A DNA stretch of 64,000 nucleotides from JBKQVT01 sp963804825 (GTDB taxonomy: Bacteria > Planctomycetota > Planctomycetia > Pirellulales > Thermoguttaceae): contig CAWDRV010000003.1 in assembly GCA_963804825.1 (NCBI GenBank), positions 248,001 through 312,000 on the forward strand. The letters run 5' to 3'. Positions within the stretch are counted from its first letter, which is position 1. Each line of letters begins with the position of its first letter. Under the pieces are notes generated by a model that was given only the letters and a program-made list of their open reading frames with translations, was not told where the DNA came from and made no database searches. Below are positions 8,531 through 17,955 of this stretch, one piece after another. The position numbers were made by a program, and so were the translations under genes.

Positions 8531-9929
8531 ACGCCAACTCCACCACCTGCTGATATTCCGGCACGGTGACGTTCCAGCCCTTGGTCGTGCGAAGCTCCTC
8601 GGCCAGCGCCAGCGACGATTCCTCTTCGCCGTGGGTGACGAACGTCTGGTCCGGCGGGGCGGTGAAATGGCCCGCCCATGCCATCAGCGCATCGTGGTCG
8701 GCATGGCCGGAGAAGCCCTGGATTTGGACGATCCTCGCCCGGACCAGTTGCCAACGGCCGTGGATTCGCACTTCCTTGTTGCCGTCGAGGATTTGGCGGC
8801 CCAAGGTGCCGCGGGCCTGGTAGCCGACGAAAAGGACCGTGCATTCCGGCCGCCCGATGCACTGCGCCAAGTGGTGCTTGACGCGCCCGGCCGAACACAT
8901 GCCCGAGGTCGCCATGATGACCGCCGGACCCTTGAGGTTGTTGATCGCCTTGGATTGCTCGACGGTCCGCACGGTGGTCAGTCCGGGAAAGTCGAGCATC
9001 GCGTCGCCGGCGTCCAATCGCTGGCGCGTCCGCGGGTCGAGGAAGTCGCGGTGGTGGCGGAACAGTTCGGTCACTTCGGCCGCCATGGGGCTGTCGAGGA
9101 AGACCGGCACGCTGGGGATCCGCCCGGCACGGCGGAGCCGGCCGAGGAAGTAGATCAGTTCCTGCGCCCGCTCGATGGCGAAGATGGGGATGATCGCCTT
9201 GCCGCCGCCGCGGATGGTCTCGCCGATCAGCTCGGCCAGTTGGTCCTCGATGCCCCGATGGTTCTCGTGGTTCCGGTCGCCGTAGGTCGATTCCATGACG
9301 AGGAAATCGGTCTGCGAGAAATCGGTGGGCGGGCCGATCAAGGGCTTGTCGCTCTGGCCGATGTCGCCGCTGAAAAGCAGGCGGCGCTGGCGGCCGGCGT
9401 CGGCGGCCTGTAGCTCGATCATCGCGGAACCCAGGATGTGGCCGGCGTCGTGAAACGAGGCCCACAGGCCGTCGTTGATCCGCTGCGGGCGGTCGTAGGG
9501 GACCGCTCGCAGCAGCGGCAGCGTGCGGTCCACGTCGCGCATCGCGTAGAGCGGCTCCTCGGAGTATTTTCCCTTCCGGCCTTCCTTGCGGTGCCGCTTC
9601 TTCTTGAAGGCCGCGTCTTCCGCTTGAATCTGGGCCGAATCGCGGAGCACCACCGCCACCAGGTCGGCCGAGGCCGAGGTGGTCATCACCGGGCCGCGAA
9701 AACCCTCCTGCACCAGCTTGGGCAACAGCCCGCAGTGGTCGATATGGGCGTGGGTCAGAAGCACCATGTCGATGTCGCGCGGACGGACCGGGCAGGAATC
9801 CCAGTTCCGGTAGAGAAATTCACGCTCCTGGAACAGGCCGCAATCGACCAACACCTTGGCCCCGTCGGTGCGGAAGTAGTATTGCGAGCCGGTCACCTCG
9901 CGGGCGGCGCCGAGAAACTGAAGCCTCAT
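8529..9929 (-). CDS. Beta-CASP metallo-beta-lactamase RNA-processing hydrolase (CPSF73/YSH1-like)
   Basis: 466 residues from the ATG at 9929 (RLQFLGAAREVTGSQYYF is the family start). Zinc motifs in order: LTHAHIDHCG (motif 2), HDAGHILGSA (motif 3), FSGDIGQ (motif 4), then the beta-CASP block with ESTYGDR, TSGMCSAGR and the distal GFSGHADHDAL and VTHGEEES. Enzymes of this family are single-strand-specific exo/endonucleases acting on RNA in the cytoplasm; the substrate here is unknown. Downstream of, and co-oriented with, the uracil-DNA glycosylase gene (107-bp gap), so the two may be cotranscribed. Confidence 0.92.
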   Translation of the reverse strand: MRLQFLGAAREVTGSQYYFRTDGAKVLVDCGLFQEREFLYRNWDSCPVRPRDIDMVLLTHAHIDHCGLLPKLVQEGFRGPVMTTSASADLVAVVLRDSAQIQAEDAAFKKKRHRKEGRKGKYSEEPLYAMRDVDRTLPLLRAVPYDRPQRINDGLWASFHDAGHILGSAMIELQAADAGRQRRLLFSGDIGQSDKPLIGPPTDFSQTDFLVMESTYGDRNHENHRGIEDQLAELIGETIRGGGKAIIPIFAIERAQELIYFLGRLRRAGRIPSVPVFLDSPMAAEVTELFRHHRDFLDPRTRQRLDAGDAMLDFPGLTTVRTVEQSKAINNLKGPAVIMATSGMCSAGRVKHHLAQCIGRPECTVLFVGYQARGTLGRQILDGNKEVRIHGRWQLVRARIVQIQGFSGHADHDALMAWAGHFTAPPDQTFVTHGEEESSLALAEELRTTKGWNVTVPEYQQVVELA

Positions 9930-10036
9930 GGTGTGCATCCCGTCTGTCCCGTGGGGACGTTCGATCCGCAATTTGCGACAGTCCAGACAGACTTTATTCT
10001 ACCTTCGCTTGGGAGGGACATTCAACTCGAAAACCC

Positions 10037-10834
10037 TCACTTCGCCGCAATGCCCATCGCGGCCATGAGAATTAGAATGTCGTCCCACACTTGCCGCCTT
10101 ACCGCCGGATTGCGAAGCAGGTACGCCGGGTGATACGTGCAAAGGACCTGGATGCCGTGGAAGTCGTGCAGCCGGCCCCGCAGCCGGCCGATCGGCGTGT
10201 CGGTCTGCAAGAGGTTTTGCGCGGCGCACGCGCCGAGGCAGCAGATGAACTCCGGCTGAATAATGGCCAACTGCGCGTCGAGATACTCCCGGCATGAGGC
10301 GGCCTCGATCGGCAGCGGCAGGCGATTCTCCGGCGGCCGGCATCGCAGGATGTTGAGGATGTAGACGTCCTCGCGCCGCATCTTCATCCCGTTGACGATG
10401 ATCTCGTTGAGTTTTTGCCCGGCGCGGCCGACGAACGGCTCGCCCTGGCGATCTTCGTCGGCCCCGGGCGCTTCGCCGAGAAAGACCAGCCGCGCGTGCG
10501 GATTGCCCACGCCGAAGACGGTCTGCCTCCGCGTGCGGACCAGCTCGGCGCAGCGGGTGCAGGCGGCCACGCGCCGGGCCACGGCCGCCAGCGCCGACAC
10601 GCGCTCGTCGGCGGCAGAGGGCGGCGTTGCGGCCAAGGGGACCCCGGCCGCGGGCCGCGGCTTGACCAGATGGGTGACGCCGGCCCGCTGGAGGCTTTCC
10701 AGTCGTTGCACCACCGCCCGGGCCGCGTTCGACACTGGCGAGACGCCACTGGCGCCCGACACTGGCGGGACGCCAGTGGCACCCGACACTGGCGAGACGC
10801 CAGCGGCGCCCGACGATTGACCTTTCGCGTTCAT
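10037..10834 (-). CDS. Family 4 uracil-DNA glycosylase (4Fe-4S)
   Basis: 265 residues from the ATG at 10834, which has GGAGGT about 9 nt upstream. Type 4/UdgA signature: GEAPGADEDRQGEPFVGRAG (uracil pocket and catalytic region) and YHPAYLLRNP near the C-terminus. Four cysteines for the iron-sulfur cluster: CTRC, then RCRPPENR and SCREYL. Removes uracil from DNA as the first step of base excision repair. The N-terminal ~70 residues form a linker that contains three translated copies of a 27-bp palindromic repeat (GVSPVSGAT-like) at 10731-10811. Confidence 0.93.
   Translation of the reverse strand: MNAKGQSSGAAGVSPVSGATGVPPVSGASGVSPVSNAARAVVQRLESLQRAGVTHLVKPRPAAGVPLAATPPSAADERVSALAAVARRVAACTRCAELVRTRRQTVFGVGNPHARLVFLGEAPGADEDRQGEPFVGRAGQKLNEIIVNGMKMRREDVYILNILRCRPPENRLPLPIEAASCREYLDAQLAIIQPEFICCLGACAAQNLLQTDTPIGRLRGRLHDFHGIQVLCTYHPAYLLRNPAVRRQVWDDILILMAAMGIAAK
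10731..10811. repeat. 27-bp palindromic repeat, three tandem copies inside the UDG gene
   Basis: Units 10731-10757, 10758-10784 and 10785-10811, each GACACTGGCGAGACGCCAGT with small changes, followed by GGCGCCC. The core ACTGGCG..CGCCAGT is a hairpin that also occurs outside genes at 60122-60147. 27 bp is a whole number of codons, so the reading frame is kept. Confidence 0.9.
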
Positions 10835-11120
10835 TCGATTGCACCTCCGTTGCCAAGACATGGGTAGTTTACCGCGAAAGGCGGGCGGCGGCGAGTCGCC
10901 ACCACCGGAGGGTGCGACACTCCCAGGATATTTCCGGCCGGCGTTCCCCTGTGGCCGGCCACGCGGTCGAGTCCGGTTCGCCGGGCCCCTGGGCAGGCTA
11001 CGCTTTGTTTGGTTTAATACTCTATCTTGGTTGCCTATCCGCCATCAAGATCGCGGGGATCGCTCCCGCGACTGGCCGTTGGAACCCACAATCCCTCGAA
11101 TCGAACAGCAGGACCTTGCC

Positions 11121-11546
11121 ATGCACCGCTGGTTCCTCTTTTTGCTGCTGTGCGTACTGCTGGCGACGACGGCCGCCGGCGGCGAAACCGCAAGCGGGAT
11201 GGATGCCCCCGGCAAAGCGGTCGCCGAGCAGCCGCAGAAGCAGGAAGAACCGTTTCCCCTGGTCGAGTCGCTCTTCATCCTCGTGCTGGCCGGCTTTGTC
11301 GGCTTCGAGGTGATCGGGCGTGTTTCCCCGCTGTTGCACACGCCGCTGATGGCGGCCACGAACGCCATTTCCGGCATCTCGCTGGTCGGCTCGCTGGTGA
11401 TCGCCGGCAGCGCGGAATTTCCCGGCACCGCCGCCCGCGTGCTGGGCTTCGTCGCCGTCACCGCCGCCATGATCAACGTGGTCGGCGGCTTCATGATCAC
11501 CGACCGGATGCTGCGGATGTTCAAGAAGAAGGGACCCGGCCGGTGA
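11121..11546 (+). CDS. pntAB: NAD(P) transhydrogenase alpha subunit part 2 (membrane)
   Basis: 141 residues, the short membrane part of a three-subunit transhydrogenase. A signal-like N-terminus (MHRWFLFLLLCVLLATTAAG) precedes three or four membrane helices (FILVLAGFVGFEVIGRV, ATNAISGISLVGSLVIAG, RVLGFVAVTAAMINVVGGFM). ATG at 11121. The complex couples hydride transfer from NADH to NADP+ to proton entry. It is followed without gap by pntB (GTGA overlap at 11543). Its usual partner pntAA is not upstream but lies 5 kb away on the other strand. Confidence 0.9.
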   Translation: MHRWFLFLLLCVLLATTAAGGETASGMDAPGKAVAEQPQKQEEPFPLVESLFILVLAGFVGFEVIGRVSPLLHTPLMAATNAISGISLVGSLVIAGSAEFPGTAARVLGFVAVTAAMINVVGGFMITDRMLRMFKKKGPGR

Positions 11547-12939
11547 CAACGACTATCCCTTGCAGATCGCCTACCTGGCGTCGTCGGTCCTGTTCATCCT
11601 CGGGCTGAAGGCGCTCAGTTCGCCGGCCTCGGCGCGGCGCGGCATCATCTACGCCGAGATCGGCATGTTGATGGCGGTCGTCGGCACCTTGCTCGGCCAC
11701 CACATCATCACCTGGGAGTGGATCGTCGTCGGCTTCGTTGGTCGGCTCGGTCGTCGGCGCCGCGATGGCCATCTTCATGCCCATGACCGCCATGCCGCAG
11801 CGAATCGCGCTGTCGCACTCGTTCGGCGCGTTGGCGGCCGTGCTGGTCGGCGTGGCCGAGTATCCACCGCGAGCTTTCCCGGGCCTGGGCGGACCCAGCC
11901 ACGGCATGATGTCGGCCTTGGGCTTCGAGGTCCTCTTCGGATCGCTGACCATCACCGGCAGCTTGATGGCCTTCGGCAAGCTGCAGGAGTTGATTACCGG
12001 CACGCCGATCACCTACCGGTTCCAGAACGTCACCAACATCGCGCATGTTCTTCGGCACGGTGGCGATCTTCGTCTACTTGATCTGCAACCCGCAGGCGCC
12101 GGCGTGGGCTGTTCTACGTGATGCTCGCCGTCGGGCTGGTCATCGGCGTGCTGATCGTCATGCCGATCGGCGGGGCCGACATGCCCGTGGTCGTCTCGCT
12201 GTTGAATTCCTACGCCGGCCTGGCGGCCGCGGCCACCGGGTTCGCCATCAACAACAAGGTGCTGATCATCGCCGGGGCCTTGGACGGGGCCTCGGGCTTC
12301 TTCCTCTCGATCCTGATGAGCCGGGCGATGAACCGCTCGTTCGCCAACGTCCTCTTCGGCGCGGTGGGCAGCGTCAGCGCCGACGCGGCCGCGCAGGTCG
12401 AGGCGAAGACCGTCATCCGCTACACGCCCGAAGACGCCGTGCAGATGCTCCGCGACGCCCGCTCGGTGATCATCGTGCCCGGCTACGGCATGGCCGTCGC
12501 CCAGGCGCAGCACGTCGTCCACGAAATGAGCCGAGCTGCTGTCGCAGCAGGGCGTGATCGTCCGCTACGCCATTCATCCGGTGGCGGGCCGCATGCCGGG
12601 GCACATGAACGTGCTGCTTGGCCGAGGCCCAGGTGCCCTTACGACCAGCTCTTGGAAATGGAGCAGATCAACGACGATTTCCCGAACACCGACGTGGCGA
12701 TCGTCGTGGGGGCCAACGACGTGGTGAACCCGGCGGCCCGCTACAAGAAGGACAGCCCGCTGTACGGCATGCCGATCCTCAACGCCGACAAGGCGCGGAC
12801 CGTGATCATCTTGAAGCGGAGCCTGAAACCGGGCTTCGCCGGCGAGGACAACGAGCTGTTCTACGACCGCAAGACGATGATGGTCTTCGGCGACGCGAAG
12901 ACGACGCTGACCTCGATGGTGCAGCTGCTGAAACAGTAG
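11543..12939 (+). CDS. pntB: NAD(P) transhydrogenase beta subunit (multiple single-base frameshifts)
   Basis: About 465 residues when repaired. Full family sequence is present in pieces: QIAYLASSVLFILGLKALSS, GMLMAVVGTLLGH, MPQRIALSHSFGALAAVLVG, LLNSYAGLAAAATGFAINN, then the NADP(H)-binding domain with IVPGYGMAVAQAQHVVHEMS, ANDVVNPAA and KRSLKPGFAGEDNELFYDR. At least six shifts, each explained by one extra base (for example TTCGTTGGTC for TTCGTGGTC near 11735, GCGCATGTTC near 12042, TGGGCTG near 12110, plus three between 12530 and 12635 that restore frame). Start at a GTG overlapping the pntAB stop, itself one base out of frame. I read this as an intact gene with sequence errors. Confidence 0.88.
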
Positions 12940-13444
12940 CTCCCCTCGCCCTTCGGGAGAGGGTTAGGGTCAATACCGTTGAATTATAGCGGCCGTCCGT
13001 CTCCCCTCTCCCTTTGGGAGAGGGGCCGGGGGTGAGGGCCTCGTTGTTCCCTTGCCCCTTGCGGGAGACGGCCACGTGGTGGTGCCCGGGTAAGGGTCTT
13101 CCGCCTTCCCTTTTCCCGGGTGCAGGTTGCACTTTGCGAAGTTGTTTGCTTGGTATGCCCGTTCACGGGCATTTCCGCCGCAGGCGGTATTCGGCCCGTG
13201 CTTCAGCACGGGTTAGCAGCGGTATCCGCCGTTTTCTCCTCGTTTTTCCCAGTGCCCGCCGCCTCCGGCGGCGGGCACTGGGAAAAACGAGTGGACGGGG
13301 CGTTGCTATTCAACCCGGCGTAAAACGCCGGGCCTAGCACCGCCTGCGGCGGACAAGGGCCGTAAACGGCCCTGTAGAGTGCGAGTTGCACGCCCCCCCT
13401 AAATTCCCGCTAGTCGACGGACCCCCCCGCGGAAGACGGTTGGC
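12940..13444. other. Gene-free stretch packed with palindromic repeats
   Basis: No coding sequence supported. From left: two CTCTCCC/GGGAGAGGG repeats (12940-13040) around a fragment AATACCGTTGAATTATAG of the 8151 element; then many small hairpins: GCCCGTTCACGGGC (13156), CCGCCGCAGGCGG, GCCCGTGCTTCAGCACGGGT (13194), a 25-bp perfect stem (13239-13291), GGCGTAAAACGCC (13317) and GGGCCGTAAACGGCCC (13356). The hairpin types parallel those inside the 8151-8481 element. Confidence 0.7.
13239..13291. repeat. Perfect 25-bp hairpin with 3-nt loop
   Basis: Left arm 13239-13263 (CTCGTTTTTCCCAGTGCCCG then CCGCC), loop TCC 13264-13266, right arm 13267-13291, exact reverse complement. The stem starts with a T5/A5 block, and no U-run follows outside the stem, so it is not a standard intrinsic terminator. 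Confidence 0.9.
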
Positions 13445-14851
13445 TCAATGACCGCACTCTTGCCAAATCGAAGTATCGTCCCGGCGCATTTCAGATGTTG
13501 CCTTCTCAAGGAAAATGTGTCCAGGAAAGCCAAACTGCGACACACACTCGTCGAGGCAACGACGGTAGACGCCCAACCAGAGATCCCAGTCAACGTCATC
13601 TACCCCCTCGCCCCACACCACGCGTTGCTCGCGTTGCTGAGCCGACATGGCTGCCGTGTGGCGCCGCAGCGATTCCTTGACGGCGGTAGAAAGCCCCGCT
13701 TGGTCTTGCGTATGCCGCGTACAACCCGAGTAGCTTATCTTCCACAAGCGACTCGATCCTGCCCTGCATCGCCTGCTCTATCCGGGCGGCCTCCTTGAAC
13801 GACTGGATTATGGCTCCATCTGCCCTCATCTGCACGAGGTAGACTGCCTTCTTGTACGCCTCCTCGTAGCCGACGCGCGTGATTTCGGCCGGCGGCCTCC
13901 GATCCGTGCCGGGGCAGCGCGCAGATGTGTCGGGCGACAAAGCGAGTCGTCCACCAGACCAAGCGGAATGGCCTCCGAAGCCGAAGTATCAGCAAGTACG
14001 CCATTTACGACGCCGAACGCGAAATCGCCGCCATCCCAATCGACGCAGAGACGAAAGCCGAGCGGGTCGAATCCGAAGACGACCCAAACGAGGTCGACCG
14101 TCCGGTAACCGGCGTTACCCGCCGCGAGCAATACGTGCTCGAACTCAGTCTCCGGCATCGGCATCCTTTTTCGCAGCTTCCGATAGAGCCCGGCCTTCTC
14201 ATACTGGTAGCCCAATGAAAAACGGTTGCATTCGATGGAGTTAATCTTTTCGGCGATGACGGCACGCTTGACAAAAGCACGAACCGCTGCAAGTCGATCG
14301 TGGCGTGCAAAGCTGGCTTCTCCCCCGCCGAGAAGATGATCGAACGTCAAAAGTGTTGACTTCAACAGGGCGATTTCGAGTTCCGCGCAAATGGCAGGAA
14401 CTTTCCGAATGAACACGGTGTCGCCTTCCATCGGAGCAATGACCTTCGACGTTGGACTGGTCCACCCAGCCTGCTTTGCGATCGTCGCGATTGCGCGTGG
14501 GTCTTCGGCAGCCGCGGACCGCGGCATTCCGGATACGGGGTCGCGTTCGAGTATCGCCGGTTTTTTTCGTGTAATTGCACCTCCATCAAGAACCAACCCG
14601 TGGGGCTCCCCCGGCGCGTCGACAGCGAGCTGGCCCGTTTGGTGCTCGCGGGAAAGCAACGGCGACAGGACGTTCATCAACTGCACGTACCGACGCGCCA
14701 GGAATGGGTCATATCGCTGACCGCAAAGCTCGTTAAACGAATCGCACGACGTGTCGCGGGATCTGATTCGACCCGCAACGGAGCGGGGAATCGTGTGCTC
14801 CACCTTAGTGGTTGGCGTCAGGACCTCTCCAGTAAAAAGGCACGTAGCCAT
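13445..14851 (-). CDS. HNH endonuclease-like protein (two frameshifts)
   Basis: About 465 residues when repaired. The N-terminus is an HNH_5-type zinc/nuclease motif: MATCLFTGE, KVEHTIPRSVAGR, then SCDSFNELCGQRYDP. The long C-terminal part has no family I recognise; it includes FDHLLGGGEASFARHDRLAA, VWVVFGFDPLGFRLCVDWDG and a helical tail ending SQFGFPGHIFLEK. Frame breaks near 13910 (extra C in a CCCC run) and near 13720. Start at the ATG at 14851 just before the motif; no strong ribosome binding site, so an upstream start is possible. Base composition is less GC-rich than its neighbours. It may be a defence or homing-type nuclease; that is inference. Confidence 0.6.
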
Positions 14852-15295
14852 GCGAAGACGACCAAACCGGTTGGGGGACGTCGGCGATTCGGCGAACCAC
14901 ATTGTAGCCGAGCCAATGCAGCAGCGAAACTGCGCGTTCCCCAATGCTGCCAGACAAAGAGAACAATGGAACAAAGAAGTTGGGAACCTTATGGCTCAAT
15001 CCTGCGTCGGTCACATTAACCGGTGCGCATCCCGAGAAAACGCACGGCTGAAGTTAAGTGCGTGGGAAATCGGTCGTTTTCGGGAGACCTTCCGAACGGG
15101 CTGCTCTCGGCGGCCAATGGCATTTGCTAGAAGGCTTCCTTGGCCGCCCCGAAGGGCCGCCTTGCCGGCTGTTCCTTCCCCCATCCGCCCTCCGCCCTCC
15201 GCCTTTCCCTCTTTTTCCCCTTGAAATTGGGCCAGGCGATCCGCTATAACGGCCGACCGACGGTGAGCAATCGTCAACCCAAGAGGGAACAGGTC

Positions 15296-15839
15296 GTGGC
15301 AGAAGATTCCATGCCGGTGCAGCGGGCGCCCCGGCTCCCGTTGGACGAGCGGCAACGAAGCATCATCCTCGCCGTGCTGGCCAACGGCAACAGCCGCCGC
15401 GCGGCTGCCGGATTCGCCGGCTGCGCGCGCCGAGCACCATCACGCGGACCGTCGCCCGCGACCCGGAGTTCGCCGTCCAGGTCGCCCGCGCCGAACGCAA
15501 CGCCGAGGTCGAGCTATTCCGCAGCGTCCGCAACGCGTGCAAGGAGCCGCGGTATTCGGTGCCGGGGCCTGGTGCCTGGAACGCCGCAACCCGGAAGAGT
15601 TCGCCCTTCGCCCGCCCAACACGTTCACCCGCCGACAGGTCGCCGAACTGCTCGTCCAGGCGATGGGCGTCGCCTTCGAGGGCCTGCCCGACGACAAGGT
15701 CGATCTCGCCCTGAAACACCTGGATACGCTGATGCAGGAGATCGAGGAGACGGCCGACGGCTTTCCGCCGCAGAACAAGGACGCGCCGACCGACGCATCG
15801 CCGTCCCCTTTACGCGGGACAACGCAAGAGCTGCTGTAA
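15296..15839 (+). CDS. Small helix-turn-helix (terminase small subunit-like) protein, frameshifted
   Basis: About 175 residues. N-terminal RQRSIILAVLANGNSRRAAA followed, in a shifted frame, by APSTITRTVARDPEFAVQVA is a helix-turn-helix like those of phage terminase small subunits and transposase N-termini. Then RAERNAEVELFRSVRNACKE, GAGAWCLERRNPEEFAL and a helical tail. Frame breaks near 15430 and 15555. Start at GTG 15296 with GAGGGAAC upstream; ATG 15311 is the alternative. The 3' end contains GTCCCCTTTACGCGGG, which recurs in the hairpin at 16382-16444. Function unknown. Confidence 0.5.
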
Positions 15840-15864
15840 CCCTTCACGGGCCGGAGGACACGGA

Positions 15865-16172
15865 GACGGAACCGCGGATAAACGCGGATGAACGCAAAGG
15901 ATTGAATCCATTGTAACCGTTCACGGAAGAGTATCCCACTCGGACCACGTTGCAATAGACGATCCGCAGATTACGCAGATTTTCGCGGAGGGAGGAAATG
16001 GCGACGGGAATGTCGCCGGTTGTTCACCCTTCGGCCCTTCTCTGCGAAAATCTGCGTAATCTGCGGATCGAATTGCTCTCTTCCATTCGACGTAACGCGA
16101 GGACGACCATTCCGTGTGAACGATTACAATCCATTTATGTCCGCGTTTATCTGCGTTAATCCGCGGTTCCCC
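15865..16172. repeat. Nested ~308-bp imperfect palindrome
   Basis: Outer arms of about 55 bp: GGAACCGCGGATAAACGCGG ... GGATTGAATCCATTGTAACCG at the left, matched by the reverse complement at the right (GGAACCGCGGATTAACGCAG ... ATGGATTGTAATCGTTC read from 16172). Inner arms of about 29 bp: CGATCCGCAGATTACGCAGA at 15960 and TCTGCGTAATCTGCGGATCG at 16049. No gene inside. It could fold as one long stem with a second hairpin at its tip. Confidence 0.75.
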
Positions 16173-16381
16173 CGTCGGTAGCGAGCGGTTACGGAAAGGC
16201 TTGCCAACTCGACGACAGCCGGCTTGATGACGGGTTCGATAACCCCCCTGCAACAAACCCCCAAGGACACGTACAAACTTGCGACCAGGAAGCGCGACGC
16301 AAATGCTGATCTGCAAAAGCCTTAGATCGCGGCCAATCGCCGTAAATGATCGAACGGGCAAGAAAGGCGTTGCACCAACCG

Positions 16382-16444
16382 GCCCGCGTGGGACTGTCCC
16401 AATTTTCGTGTCAACGAAAATGGGACTGTCCCCTTTACGCGGGC
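16382..16444. repeat. GGGACTGTCCC hairpin, copy 1
   Basis: GCCCGCGT-GGGACTGTCCCAATTTTCG on the left pairs with CGAAAATGGGACTGTCCC-ACGCGGGC on the right. A second copy without the GCCCGCGT arms is at 21698-21740. Confidence 0.8.
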
Positions 16445-16467
16445 AAACCACGCCTGACCTACGGATA

Positions 16468-17621
16468 TTACTTGCCCAACAGCGCCGCCACGTCCTCATG
16501 CACCACCTGGCCGTCGCGGGCCACCAGCGTCTCGCGGACGATCTCGTCCTCCAGGTCGAACTGCAGCTTCCCTCGCGGACCAAGGCCAGCAGGAACGTGG
16601 AAATGTTCTTCGCGTAGAGCTGGCTGGCGTGATAGGGGACCTCGGAGGGCAGGTTCAGCGGGCCGAGGATCGTCACGCCGTTGTGGACGATGGTCTTGCC
16701 CGGCTGGGTCAACTCGCAATTGCCGCCCCGCTCGGCGGCCAGATCGACCATCACCGAGCCGGGGGCCATGCCCTCGACCATCGCGGCCGTGATCAGCAGC
16801 GGGGCCTTCTTGCCGGGCACGGCGGCCGTGGTGATGACCACGTCGCTCTCGGCGACCACCCGGCCCATCAACTCCCGCTGCTTGCGATAGAACTCCTCGT
16901 CCATCTGCTGGGCGTAGCCGCCCTTGGTCTCGGCGGCGGCGGTCTCCAGGGGCATTTCGACGAACTTGGCCCCCAGGCTTTGCACCTGCTCCTTGACCGC
17001 CGGCCGCACGTCGTAGGCCGAGACGACGCCGCCCAGCCGCGAGGCGGTGGCGATGGCCTGCAAGCCGGCCACGCCCGCCCCCACCACGAAGACCTTGGCC
17101 GGCGCGATCGTGCCGGCGGCCGTCATCAACATGGGAAACATCTTCGGCAGCGCGGTGGCGGCCAGCAGCACCGCCCGATAGCCGGCAATCGTCGCCTGCG
17201 ACGACAGCACGTCCATGCTCTGCGCCCGGGTGATGCGGGGCAGCAGTTCCAGGGCGAAGAGCGTGACGCCGCGGGCGGCCAGTTCGGCCGCGGCCTGGGG
17301 CTCGCCCAGCGGATCGCACAGGCCGATGACGACCTGCCCGGCGCGGTAGCGGGGCAGATCGGCCTGCGCCCGCCTGCGGATTGGCCCCGGCCGCCCGGAC
17401 CTGGAGCAGGACGTCGGCGGCGAAGGCCTCGTCGCGGCGTGGCGACGATCTTCGCGCCCTTGTCGGCGTACAGGCGGTCGGGAAAGCCGGCCGCCTGGCC
17501 GGCCCCGCTCTGGATCGAGCACTTCCAGGCCCGGCCTTGGTCAGCGAGGGGAATGCTGGCCGGGATCGAGGGCAACACGTTTTTCGCCGGGAAACGTCTC
17601 TTGAGCGACTGCAACGATCAT
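16468..17621 (-). CDS. pntAA: NAD(P) transhydrogenase alpha subunit part 1, NAD-binding (frameshifted)
   Basis: About 380 residues when repaired. Starts MIVAVAQETFPGEKRVALDP at the ATG at 17621. The alanine dehydrogenase/PNT fold is clear: QSMDVLSSQATIAGYRAVLL, the Rossmann motif VFVVGAGVAGLQAIATA, SAYDVRPAVKEQVQSLGAKF, DVVITTAAVPGKKAPLLIT, GSVMVDLAAERGGN, and the end EIVRETLVARDGQVVHEDVA. Several one-base shifts in the first 250 nt and one near 16580. It binds NAD(H) and works with PntAB and PntB, encoded at 11121-12939 on the opposite strand, so the usual pntAA-AB-B operon is split. Confidence 0.85.
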
Positions 17622-17955
17622 AATCTTCCCAAATTGACTCAGATTGACCGGAATTTCGACCAGCTCGAATTGCCGGATTATCGCATGGCGGGATCGTCCC
17701 TGGGAATCCCCCCTTGTGGACATAGTTATGGGCAGCGGTGGCGTCGATGGGCACCCTCGCGAAGCGTTGGTCGGCGAGGCCCGCACCAGCAGTTTGTCGC
17801 GGACTATGGCGGGTTCTCGCTCCGAATCGACCGCACCCTAACCCTGGCTCTTCGCAACGGAAGCCATTCGAATCGCAGTTCGATAAGAATCCTGCTTGGC
17901 GAGCCTTGTCAGCCGGCCGATAAACAGGTAAATTACGGGTTTCCCTGGGAGTGAG
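17622..17955. other. Divergent intergenic region between pntAA and rplM
   Basis: Contains the decayed palindromic element 17731-17843 and the leader of the rplM-rpsI operon. No tRNA or other RNA gene was recognised. Confidence 0.5.
17731..17843. repeat. Nested palindromic element, decayed copy 3
   Basis: Same order as copy 1 (2473): GTCGATGGGCACC, GCGAAGCGTTGGTCGGCGAG, then a loop TTTGTCGCGGACTATGGCGG and CTCGCTCCGAATCGACCGCA. Arms have drifted and no longer pair well. Confidence 0.7.

Larger units (their letters stand above)
15840..16467. other. Gene-free stretch made of nested palindromes
   Basis: Holds the imperfect palindrome 15865-16172 and the hairpin 16382-16444, described separately. 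Between them (16173-16381) no gene or repeat was recognised. Confidence 0.6.

Noticed and set aside
8467..9465. Long open frame overlapping the beta-CASP gene
   Set aside because: It is an Arg/Pro-rich shadow frame of a high-GC gene; the beta-CASP frame has all the motifs.
11543..12939. pntB as a pseudogene
   Set aside because: Every break is a single extra base and the full protein is recovered by removing them; essential ribosomal genes nearby show the same defect.
17622..17955. tRNA-like stretch with TTCGAATC near 17870
   Set aside because: No acceptor stem or anticodon arm can be formed around it.
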